Below, one piece after another: positions 1 through 5,034 of a stretch of 5,124 nt of DNA (within the stretch, counting starts at the first letter, position 1; every line of letters begins with the position of its first letter). Source of the stretch: CAYMUC01 sp964471865 (GTDB lineage Bacteria > Actinomycetota > Acidimicrobiia > Acidimicrobiales > Ilumatobacteraceae); assembly GCA_964471865.1 (NCBI GenBank), contig CAYYHU010000075.1, positions 1-5,124 of the forward strand, in the 5' to 3' direction. Under the pieces are notes generated by a model, which saw nothing but the letters and a program-made list of their open reading frames with translations, did no database searches and was not told the origin of the DNA. The position numbers and the translations under genes are program-made.

Positions 1-126
1 GCGAGCCTCGAGGAATCCATGGCGATCGAGTACGACTCGGTTCGTCGGCTTCGTCACAGCGAGGACTTCATCGAAGGGCCGCGTGCCTTCGCCGAGAAGC
101 GGCCGGCGCGCTGGACGGGGCGCTGA
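1..126 (+). CDS. Enoyl-CoA hydratase/isomerase (crotonase) family, C-terminal end only
   Basis: Reading frame 1 is open from the first base to TGA at 124-126 and gives 41 residues of a protein whose start lies outside the window. The tail, with the segment SEDFIEGPRAFAEKR followed by PARWTGR, is the typical C-terminus of crotonase-fold enoyl-CoA hydratases: an S-x-D-x-x-E-G-x-x-A-F-x-E-K-R pattern followed by a short x-W-x-G-(R/K) end. By family knowledge these enzymes hydrate or isomerise acyl-CoA thioesters in fatty-acid or related degradation in the cytosol. The catalytic oxyanion-hole and glutamate region is not in the window, so the exact reaction cannot be assigned. The gene is convergent with the downstream potassium channel gene, with only 24 nt between the two stop codons and no convincing terminator hairpin between them. 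Confidence 0.82.
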   Translation, partial: ASLEESMAIEYDSVRRLRHSEDFIEGPRAFAEKRPARWTGR

Positions 127-150
127 CCGCGAGCGTCGAGCCGGTTCGGT

Positions 151-1659
151 TCATCCCTGAGTGCGACGCGGCCGCCGAGGTGGCGGATACGTCGCCAGGA
201 AACGGTCCTCGGCCTCGCTGTCACCGATGAGGACCAGTTCGCCCTGGACCGGCAGTGGCTCATGGGCCGTGGGATGCCCCCGGGTGACGCCATCGCTCAC
301 GAGACCGATCACATTGCAGCCGGTGCGGCGTCGAAGATCGCATTCCGCCAGGGTGCGCCCGATGAGTTCCTCGGGAACGGGAATCGTGAACACGTCGAGA
401 TCCTCTTCGACGCGCAACGTGTCATCGGCCCGAAAGGCATTCCAGATCGCCGTCGCGCCCGTGGAGGCATAGGACCCCACCGAGTCGGCGCCCGCTCGAT
501 ACAGCGTCGTCACGTTGCGGTCCAGGTTGGCGCGTGAGATCACCTGGACATCGGGCCGCAGTCGGCGTACGTACAAGGTGAGATACACGTTGACGTCGTC
601 GTCATGAGTCGTGATCACCACCGACTGGGTATCGGCGATACCTGCGGCTTCGAGAACGCGTAGATCCGCAGCGTCACCCTCCACGTAGTGGTCGGCGTCG
701 CGAATGCGTTCCGGTCGCGATTCGATGATCCGGTAGTCGAGACCCGATGCGGCGAGATGGGCCCCCGCCGCGCGTCCCACCCGACCCCCTCCGATGATGA
801 TCACGGGTCGATCGACCCGCTCCCCGCGCCCGAGCAGCTCGTCATACGCGCGGATCTGATCAGCGGTCCCCGCCAGGATCGCCACGCTGGCGGGTTCGAG
901 TCGGATCTCGGGTCGAGCGAGATCGAAATGGCCGCGTAGATGGACGCCGATCACGTTGACTCCGGTGCGGGCTCGCAGATCGGCTTCGGCGATCGTGTGA
1001 CCCACCAGAGGAGTCCCGACGGCTGCGGCCTCGGCGATGACGAGCCCGGCCACCTCGCCGATCCGACGCGAGCGGGCATCAGGACCCAGCACCCGTCGAG
1101 CCAGGGTCTCACCCAACATCTCGCCGAGACGCAGGACACGGTCGGCTCCCGCCAACTCCAAGACGTCCACCGCTGCGGGATCGTTGGCGGTGACCACGAT
1201 GGGAACCGAGTCCGAGATCTCCCGAACGGTGAACGCGATGTTCGAGTTGCGGGCATCGGGAAGTGTGGACGCGACGATCGCGGCTCGTTCCACTCCGGCT
1301 GCTCGATACGTCGCCGGATCGTCCACGGCCCCCAACATCACCTGATGGCCTTGNNNNNNNNNNNNNNNNNNNNNNNNNNNNNNNNNNNNNNNNNNNNNNN
1401 NNNNNNNNNNNNNNNNNNNNNNNNNNNNNNNNNNNNNNNNNNNNNNNNNNNNNCCGAGAGTGGTCATCGTGACCAGGGTCCAATACACCGCGGTGGGCCA
1501 GGAATGCGATTGGCCTTCACGGTCCATCAAGATGTGAAACACCACCGTGTACACGGCGACCATGGCGATGAACAGCGCCACCAAGGCGACGAGAACCCGA
1601 GTGCGTCGTTCCCGTAACGGCGCCGAGAGATAACTGAGCATCAACCCGATGGTCTTCAC
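151..1659 (-). CDS. RCK-gated potassium channel subunit (two-TM pore plus two TrkA-N/TrkA-C modules), interrupted by assembly gap
   Basis: This is probably a K+ channel of the inner membrane with a large cytosolic ligand-sensing part. Residue numbers count the 100 N as 34 codons. TM1 is about residues 21-45, then an external turn and pore helix (SWPTAVYWTLVTMTTL, 53-68). The next codon is GGN, so glycine whatever N is: the first glycine of a TxxTLG filter. The rest of the filter, TM2 and the start of the first RCK domain fall in the gap. After it come the second half of RCK1 (103 to about 192), a first TrkA-C (about 200-275), a second Rossmann TrkA-N with IIIGGGRVGR (286-295) and an acidic GD at 327-328, and a second TrkA-C (about 418-490). 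The start is GTG with GGTGGAG 4 nt upstream; ATG at codon 7 is an alternative. The family architecture suggests nucleotide or ion gating; the ligand cannot be read here. The protein is really about 65-70 residues longer than annotated (see the gap entry). Confidence 0.88.
   Translation of the reverse strand: MKTIGLMLSYLSAPLRERRTRVLVALVALFIAMVAVYTVVFHILMDREGQSHSWPTAVYWTLVTMTTLXXXXXXXXXXXXXXXXXXXXXXXXXXXXXXXXXXQGHQVMLGAVDDPATYRAAGVERAAIVASTLPDARNSNIAFTVREISDSVPIVVTANDPAAVDVLELAGADRVLRLGEMLGETLARRVLGPDARSRRIGEVAGLVIAEAAAVGTPLVGHTIAEADLRARTGVNVIGVHLRGHFDLARPEIRLEPASVAILAGTADQIRAYDELLGRGERVDRPVIIIGGGRVGRAAGAHLAASGLDYRIIESRPERIRDADHYVEGDAADLRVLEAAGIADTQSVVITTHDDDVNVYLTLYVRRLRPDVQVISRANLDRNVTTLYRAGADSVGSYASTGATAIWNAFRADDTLRVEEDLDVFTIPVPEELIGRTLAECDLRRRTGCNVIGLVSDGVTRGHPTAHEPLPVQGELVLIGDSEAEDRFLATYPPPRRPRRTQG
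1354..1453. other. Assembly gap of exactly 100 N inside the potassium channel gene
   Basis: All bases from 1354 to 1453 are N. The exact round number suggests a scaffolding placeholder rather than a measured length. Coding sequence runs up to both edges: GG of the filter glycine codon at 1454-1455, and a CAA glutamine codon at 1351-1353. The missing piece must hold the remaining filter residues, the whole second transmembrane helix, the linker and the glycine motif plus about three strands of the first RCK domain. That needs about 90-105 codons by the usual layout of such proteins, not 33. The frame happens to be kept across 100 N, so the gene looks intact to an ORF finder. Confidence 0.95.
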
Positions 1660-1667
1660 CGCGCTCC

Positions 1668-1673
1668 ACCGTA
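1668..1673 (-). promoter_or_regulatory. Possible -10 box (TACGGT) just upstream of the RCK channel start
   Basis: On the minus strand TACGGT lies 8 nt before the GTG start at 1659 and fits the actinobacterial TANNNT -10 consensus. It would place transcription start about 2 nt before the GTG, giving an almost leaderless message. No good -35 is seen 16-18 nt further upstream. A GGTGGAG ribosome-binding-like stretch overlaps the same bases and would be largely excluded from such a transcript, so the two readings compete. Confidence 0.3.
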
Positions 1674-1680
1674 CCCAGAG

Positions 1681-1703
1681 CCGATCATCGAGAGGTCGAT
1701 CGG
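1681..1703. promoter_or_regulatory. Inverted repeat between the divergent channel genes, possible operator
   Basis: CCGATC at 1681-1686 is perfectly complementary to GATCGG at 1698-1703, with 11 nt between. It sits in the 89-nt spacer between the two divergent K+ channel genes, where a shared operator would be expected. The arms are only 6 bp and GATCG-type words are common across this window, so a chance match is quite possible. Confidence 0.2.
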
Positions 1704-1733
1704 GCCGTGGGGTTGATCTCCTCGGGTGGGTGT

Positions 1734-1740
1734 GGGAAGG
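1734..1740 (+). promoter_or_regulatory. Ribosome binding site that decides the start of the six-TM channel gene
   Basis: GGGAAGG lies 8 nt before GTG at 1749, and 14 nt before the in-frame ATG at 1755. This spacing favours GTG 1749 over the longer GTG at 1707, which would add 14 residues rich in Gly and Ser with no membrane-protein character. Confidence 0.5.
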
Positions 1741-1748
1741 TCGACCCG

Positions 1749-2456
1749 GTGTCGATGGAGTCGCAGTACCTCTCGCCTCGACTCGCCGCCTGGCGCCGCC
1801 GGGCGAGTGTGCCGTTGATCGTGATAGCGCTGGGAAGCGTGCCGCTGTTGCTGCTCGAGCCCCAACGCGACGAGTTGTTGCGAGGCGACCGGATCCTGCT
1901 CGACGTCGTCAACATCGTGGTGCTGCTGGCATTCACGATCGATTACGTCGTGGGGATGGTCCTCACCGGGGATCGACGGACATATGTCCGCAAAGAGATC
2001 CTGTCCCTGGTCATCATCGTGGGCACTGTGATCGCGTTCGTGCCCGAACTCGCAGCATTCGGAGGCCTGCGCGCCCTGCGAGGTCTCCCGGCATTGCGAG
2101 CGGTCCTCGTCATCGTGAGGGTGGTGGCCATCGGGGGAGCCGCAGCGCGCGAAGGACGCCAGGCGATTCGCCGTCGGGCGGTGTCGATCGCCGTCGGATT
2201 GGCGGGACTCACCTGGATCTCGGCGGCATCGGCCTTCGCCGCGATCGAAGGCATCGGTCGCGATGCGACCCATCCATCGTTCATGGACGCGTTGTGGTGG
2301 TCGGCCGCGACGATCACCACTGTGGGGTACGGAGATGTCGCTCCGGTGACCACCGCGGGACGTCTCGTCGGATTCGCAGCGATGATCGTGGGGATCTCCA
2401 CTTTCGCGGTGGTGACGGCGAGGATTGCATCGTTCCTCGTGCGTGACGAAGACTGA
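1749..2456 (+). CDS. Six-TM voltage-gated-type potassium channel (ion_trans/Ion_trans_2)
   Basis: This is probably a K+-selective channel subunit, acting as a tetramer in the cytoplasmic membrane. The 235-residue product has hydrophobic segments at about 20-37 (S1), 50-73 (S2), 83-100 (S3), an Arg-bearing helix at about 107-130 (S4-like, R108, R111, R117, R124), 144-167 (S5), and a pore helix plus last helix at 178-230. The selectivity filter TTVGYGD (190-196) is complete and canonical. The S4 arginines are not in a strict every-third-residue array, so voltage sensing is likely from the fold but may be weak. The C-terminus stops about five residues after S6, so there is no RCK or cyclic-nucleotide domain, unlike the divergent neighbour. 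GTG 1749 was chosen for its ribosome binding site; GTG 1707 and ATG 1755 are alternatives. It is followed after 4 nt by the TSUP transporter gene, which suggests an operon. Confidence 0.88.
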   Translation: MSMESQYLSPRLAAWRRRASVPLIVIALGSVPLLLLEPQRDELLRGDRILLDVVNIVVLLAFTIDYVVGMVLTGDRRTYVRKEILSLVIIVGTVIAFVPELAAFGGLRALRGLPALRAVLVIVRVVAIGGAAAREGRQAIRRRAVSIAVGLAGLTWISAASAFAAIEGIGRDATHPSFMDALWWSAATITTVGYGDVAPVTTAGRLVGFAAMIVGISTFAVVTARIASFLVRDED

Positions 2457-2460
2457 CGAA

Positions 2461-3279
2461 GTGAACCCCTTCGTCCTCGCCGGAGCTGCATCGCTCACAT
2501 CGGCATTCGGAGCGATCGGCGGACTCGGGGGTGCAGTGCTCTTGGTGCCCTTCCTCGTCGTGACCGGAACCGAACCCGCCGCCGCAGCCCCGTTGGGTTT
2601 GTTGTCGGTCATAGCCGGTTCCGTGGCTGCCGCCGATCGCCATTTGCGCGAACGCACCGTCAACCATCGCATCGGGATACTCACCGAAATCGCGGCGACC
2701 ACCGGAGCGGTCGTGGGGGCGTTGATGACCGGCGTCATCGCCGATTCGGTCCTCACCCGAATCCTGGCGGCAGTGGCTCTGGGCGCCGCGATCGCCGGGG
2801 GTTTTCGCCGCGGCGTGCGCAACCGGCCCGATCCCGCCTACGGCGAACGCGATATCGGTGAATGGATCGGGGAGCCCGCCGGCGCCTATCGGCTCGGCGA
2901 CGGTGTCGTGCCCTATCGAGCTCGTCGAGTCGGATGGGGGCTGTCGGGTATGGGGCTGGCTGGTTTCATCTCGGGAATCGCGGGGGTCGGCGGGGGTTTC
3001 ATCAAGACTCCGGCTGCGAGCGAGATCATGCGCGTCCCCGTCAAGGTGGCGGCCTCGACGTCGACGTTCACGGTGGGAATCACCGCCGCGGCAGCCCTTG
3101 CCGTCATGGCAGTACGGGGGCAGATCGACGCCCATGACGGTGCGATCGTGGTCGCGGGAGCGCTCGTGGGTGGCCAGGCGGGAGCTGCGCTCCAAGGCGT
3201 CTTGCCGCCACCGATCGTGAGACGGCTGTTGTCGGTGCTTCTCGTGGTGGTGGCGGTCATCTTGGTGGTGCGCGGATGA
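2461..3279 (+). CDS. TauE/SafE (TSUP) family membrane transporter
   Basis: This is probably a membrane exporter/permease of the 4-toluene sulfonate uptake permease family, whose studied members move sulfite, sulfonates or other small anions. The substrate cannot be told from sequence. The 272 residues show the internal two-fold repeat of the family: a first half with GAIGGLGGAVLLVP (17-30) and a second with SGIAGVGGGFIKTP (171-184), each followed by the usual helix pairs (ALG-rich at 40-57 and KVAASTSTF at 195-203). A hydrophilic connector at about 116-158 joins the halves. GTG 2461 is preferred because it begins right at the family's N-terminal helix and 4 nt after the preceding stop, favouring translational coupling. 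In-frame TTG 2425 and GTG 2443 would overlap the channel gene and add a non-membrane leader. No strong ribosome binding site is visible. The 3' end overlaps the DUF1634-like gene by ATGA. Confidence 0.88.
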   Translation: MNPFVLAGAASLTSAFGAIGGLGGAVLLVPFLVVTGTEPAAAAPLGLLSVIAGSVAAADRHLRERTVNHRIGILTEIAATTGAVVGALMTGVIADSVLTRILAAVALGAAIAGGFRRGVRNRPDPAYGERDIGEWIGEPAGAYRLGDGVVPYRARRVGWGLSGMGLAGFISGIAGVGGGFIKTPAASEIMRVPVKVAASTSTFTVGITAAAALAVMAVRGQIDAHDGAIVVAGALVGGQAGAALQGVLPPPIVRRLLSVLLVVVAVILVVRG

Positions 3280-3578
3280 ACCCGACCCATCGCGTCGATC
3301 CCGATCAGCTGGCGCGCGAGCAGGTGCTCGGACGGCTGATCTCGCGCCTCGTCATCGTCATCGGACTGGTCGCGCTCGCCGGGGCGGTCACCCCGGGCAC
3401 TTCTGGCACCGTCCTGGGCGCGCTCGCCATCATCGTGGTGACCGCGGTTCCGGTGCTACGAGTCGTGTGGCTGGTCGTCATCTGGCGACGCCAGGGCGAT
3501 ACCCGGTTCGTCACTTTGGCAGTCGCGCTGCTGGCTCTCATGGTCGTGGGCACGCTCTTGGCGGTGTTGCGACGCTGA
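3276..3578 (+). CDS. DUF1634-type small three-TM membrane protein
   Basis: The 100-residue product has a short charged N-terminus and three hydrophobic helices at about 21-38, 45-70 and 78-97. The segment VVTAVPVLRVVWLVVIW (54-70), a T-x-x-P-V-x-R-V motif in the second helix, is what I recognise as the DUF1634 signature. By established genome context, DUF1634 genes commonly follow TauE/SafE transporter genes, as here. Their biochemical role is not known; a small partner or stabilising subunit of the transporter is an inference. The ATG overlaps the transporter stop codon in an ATGA arrangement, so translation is very likely coupled. The gene ends the three-gene + strand run; 45 nt without a clear terminator separate it from the next start. 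Confidence 0.78.
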   Translation: MNPTHRVDPDQLAREQVLGRLISRLVIVIGLVALAGAVTPGTSGTVLGALAIIVVTAVPVLRVVWLVVIWRRQGDTRFVTLAVALLALMVVGTLLAVLRR

Positions 3579-3610
3579 GCCCACTCATCGTTGCTCGAGC
3601 CCTCACCCCC

Positions 3611-3616
3611 TACCAT
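3611..3616 (+). promoter_or_regulatory. Possible -10 box (TACCAT) for the 3624 gene, leaderless type
   Basis: TACCAT fits TANNNT and ends 7 nt before the ATG at 3624, so transcription would begin at about 3623-3624. No purine-rich ribosome binding site precedes either ATG 3615 or ATG 3624; the upstream bases are C-rich. The -35 region (TCGTTG at a 17-nt spacing) is a poor match, so this rests on the -10 and the missing ribosome binding site alone. If correct, ATG 3615 lies inside the -10 box and cannot be the start. Confidence 0.35.
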
Positions 3617-3623
3617 GACGTCC

Positions 3624-4034
3624 ATGTCCGGTCCCCATGTGCAGGCGGCGTCCTTCGTCGATCGAGTCCTGCACGAACGCGACGGAGTGCTGTCACTCGT
3701 GCGGATGGTGGACCGCGTCGCCGTTCACGCCCCACCCGATGCTCCCGACGAAATCCCCGAGGGAGCCACCACGAAAATGACGATGGTGATCATGCTGAAG
3801 TCGGGTGAGGCCCTCGGACGGCATCGGGTCACGATTCGTCCCGAACAGCCCTCAGGTCTCGAAGGCACACCTCATGGCGTCGAGGTCTACTTCGAAGGTG
3901 GCGACCGGGGTGCCAACCTGATCGTCGAATTGGATGTGGCGCTCGTGGAAGGTCTGCACTGGTTCCGAGTCGAACTCGGTGACCGTGAACTCACCCGAGT
4001 GCCGTTGCGCGTGGATTACCAACGTCGCAGTTGA
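3624..4034 (+). CDS. Conserved-looking hypothetical protein, small soluble, predicted mostly beta
   Basis: I do not firmly recognise this 136-residue protein. It has no signal peptide or membrane segment and reads as a cytosolic, beta-rich domain. Visible blocks are FVDRVLHERDGVLSLVRMVDRV (11-32, described here as an Asp-Arg-containing strand pair), a Pro-rich turn (37-46), KMTMVIML (51-58), the GRHRVTIRPEQPSG strand-turn (65-78), and LHWFRVELGDRELTRVPLRV (111-130), a strand, turn and strand near the end. This order (start strand with a D-x-V, 'legal' beta strands, P-x-G turn, then G-x-(H/Y)-x-F-x-V and a terminal PL-x-V) resembles DUF6941-type proteins, but that is a weak, remembered likeness. 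ATG 3624 was chosen because of the -10 box 7 nt upstream; ATG 3615 and TTG 3591 are alternatives. Codon and base use match the neighbours. It is convergent with the YceI-domain gene. Confidence 0.7.
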   Translation: MSGPHVQAASFVDRVLHERDGVLSLVRMVDRVAVHAPPDAPDEIPEGATTKMTMVIMLKSGEALGRHRVTIRPEQPSGLEGTPHGVEVYFEGGDRGANLIVELDVALVEGLHWFRVELGDRELTRVPLRVDYQRRS

Positions 4035-4048
4035 TGACCGACGAGTGC

Positions 4049-4071
4049 GGTACCGGGATCAGTCCGGTATC
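4049..4071. terminator. Hairpin at convergent gene junction, possible bidirectional terminator
   Basis: TACCGG at 4051-4056 pairs with CCGGTA at 4064-4069 around a 7-nt loop, and the stem extends by one G-T and one G-C pair to 4049/4071. It starts 14 nt after the stop of the + strand gene and overlaps the last codons and stop of the - strand YceI gene. No T-run follows on either strand, so it is not a classical intrinsic terminator. Placement between converging genes is the main support. Confidence 0.35.
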
Positions 4072-4874
4072 AGCACGAGGACGAACTCGATTTCGCCCTC
4101 GTCACCCGTGGACACGAACGAATTCGACGGATTCGGGATCTCGTAGTCCGCGAACACCACCGGGATGCGTCCGAGCACGCCGAGACGGTCGGGTCCACGC
4201 TGCGCGGTGACCTCGAAGGTGACCGAGCGTGTGACCCCTCTCAAGGTCAACTCTCCCGTGGCTTCGGCGGTGATCTGGACGCCATCGGCGGGAATCGTCC
4301 CCAAGTCGATGGGCGAGGTCAGAGCGAAGGAGGCGTTCGGATACGTGGCGGTGTCCATGATGCGACCGCGGAACTGGCCGTCGCGCTGGGAGGAATCCGA
4401 TCGGATCGACGCCACGTCGACGACGAACTCGGCTCGGGTCACCGCGGTACCTTCGATGTCGAGGAACCCTTCGACCTGCGAGGTTCGCCCAACCCCTTCG
4501 GTGTCGATACCGCCGAGGATCTCGGGCACCCGGTAGCCGAGTTCGCTTTCGGAGATGATCACCCAACGACCCTCGACGGAGTCGGTAGCGCTCGAGGCCG
4601 GATCAGTGCGTGAGTCGGGGCTGGCTGGGGTCTCGGAATCGGTCTCGGGACCCTGGGTCGAGGCCGGATCATCCTCGGGGGAGACGGCGTCGACGTCCGG
4701 GTTCGTCACCGTGGTGGGAGGCGGATCCGAGACCTGGACGCGCGCTGCGAGGTCGGCCTCGTCGAGAGCGTCCTCGGGCGGATTGATCACCTTGGTCCAC
4801 ACCAGGATTCCGCCGTAGACGAGCCCGACCACGAGGACCAGACCCACGGGTATCCACCACCACCGCTTCCGCAT
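4059..4874 (-). CDS. Membrane-anchored YceI-domain protein
   Basis: The 271-residue product begins with a basic, Trp-rich start (MRKRWWWIP) and one hydrophobic helix (about 8-27) with no lipobox and no clear Ala-x-Ala cleavage site, so it looks like a signal anchor with the rest outside the cell. Residues about 31-102 are a low-complexity linker rich in Pro, Ser, Thr, Asp and Glu. Residues about 103-270 form a YceI domain (lipocalin-like barrel), recognised by VVDVASIRSD (151-160), DTATYPNASFALT (174-186) and TGELTLRGVTRSVTF (206-220). By family knowledge such domains bind polyisoprenoid-type lipids. Free YceI proteins are about 190 residues, so the anchor and linker account for the extra length. 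ATG 4874 has only a weak GGTGG 4 nt upstream; a TACGGT box ends 6 nt before it, so it may be leaderless. Its ligand and role here are unknown. Confidence 0.87.
   Translation of the reverse strand: MRKRWWWIPVGLVLVVGLVYGGILVWTKVINPPEDALDEADLAARVQVSDPPPTTVTNPDVDAVSPEDDPASTQGPETDSETPASPDSRTDPASSATDSVEGRWVIISESELGYRVPEILGGIDTEGVGRTSQVEGFLDIEGTAVTRAEFVVDVASIRSDSSQRDGQFRGRIMDTATYPNASFALTSPIDLGTIPADGVQITAEATGELTLRGVTRSVTFEVTAQRGPDRLGVLGRIPVVFADYEIPNPSNSFVSTGDEGEIEFVLVLIPD
4592..4671. repeat. 14-nt direct repeat in the linker of the YceI-domain protein
   Basis: TCGAGGCCGGATCA occurs at 4592-4605 and again at 4658-4671, 66 nt apart, which is exactly 22 codons. On the coding strand both copies give the same residues (DPAS) in the Pro/Ser/Asp linker. 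The in-frame spacing fits an old duplication or slippage within a low-complexity linker. Confidence 0.5.
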
Positions 4875-4880
4875 GAAGCC

Positions 4881-4909
4881 ACCGTAGGAGCACTGGGCCT
4901 CGTTGTCGC
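4881..4909 (-). promoter_or_regulatory. Candidate promoter of the YceI-domain gene
   Basis: On the minus strand GCGACA (4909-4904) is followed by 17 nt and TACGGT (4886-4881), which ends 6 nt before the ATG at 4874. The -35 matches four of six positions of TTGACA, the -10 fits TANNNT and the spacing is ideal. Transcription would start at or next to the A of the ATG, giving a leaderless message. This is the best-supported promoter in the window. Confidence 0.45.
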
Positions 4910-4967
4910 CGCGGAAGCAGCAACGATGACGCCGACCCCCGATATCGAGCGATGATCACATCAGCGT

Positions 4968-4991
4968 GGTGAGTGTCACGTGACGCTCACC
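4968..4991. promoter_or_regulatory. 24-bp near-perfect palindrome, likely dimer-bound operator
   Basis: The left half GGTGAGTGTCAC (4968-4979) and right half GTGACGCTCACC (4980-4991) are complementary at 11 of 12 positions; the only mismatch is T4974 against G4985. There is no loop, and the centre is CACGTG. This shape suits a dimeric regulator rather than a transcription terminator. It lies 43 nt before the start of the + strand gene at 5035 and 93 nt before the YceI start, so it could control either, more likely the former. The GTGAG...CTCAC outer arms resemble sites of TetR-family lipid regulators in actinobacteria, but that is only a resemblance. Confidence 0.6.
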
Positions 4992-5017
4992 GGTTGGGCT
5001 TGTACCCCATGGGCCGT

Positions 5018-5024
5018 GGAAGGA
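5018..5024 (+). promoter_or_regulatory. Ribosome binding site for the partial gene at 5035
   Basis: GGAAGGA ends 10 nt before ATG 5035. It is one of the clearer ribosome binding sites in the window and supports this ATG as a real start. Confidence 0.5.
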
Positions 5025-5034
5025 TCGACGCCCG

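Noticed and set aside
133..169. GCGTCG / CGACGC inverted repeat between the crotonase and RCK channel genes
   Set aside because: Six-bp arms with a 25-nt loop and no T-run are not a credible terminator.
940..1617. Plus-strand 225-codon frame running through the N gap
   Set aside because: It is opposite the RCK channel, is kept open partly by the N run, and its translation looks random.
1707..1748. Longer GTG start for the six-TM channel, adding 14 residues
   Set aside because: The extra residues (Gly/Ser-rich) do not look like the start of a membrane protein, and GGGAAGG is well spaced for GTG 1749. Not excluded, since GAGAGG precedes 1707 too.
1649..2446. Plus-strand 265-codon frame overlapping the six-TM channel
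   Set aside because: Extremely Arg/Gly-rich shadow of the real frame, which carries the TTVGYGD filter.
2425..2460. TTG start giving 12 more residues to the TSUP transporter
   Set aside because: The added residues are polar and overlap the channel gene; family proteins begin close to the first helix, which fits GTG 2461.
1656..2822. Long minus-strand open frame (388 codons) opposite the six-TM channel and TSUP genes
   Set aside because: Its translation is Arg/His/Pro/Ser-rich with no recognisable domain. It crosses the boundary of two well-supported + strand genes. Such frames are common opposite high-GC genes.
2314..3195. Minus-strand 293-codon frame opposite the TSUP gene
   Set aside because: Low-complexity Arg/Asp/Ser/His-rich translation with no domain; the + strand TSUP repeats are convincing.
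3593..3600. GCTCGAGC 8-bp palindrome before the 3624 gene
   Set aside because: Too short and common in GC-rich DNA to support a regulatory call.
3591..3623. TTG start for the 136-residue protein
   Set aside because: It has no ribosome binding site and would begin upstream of the likely -10 box.
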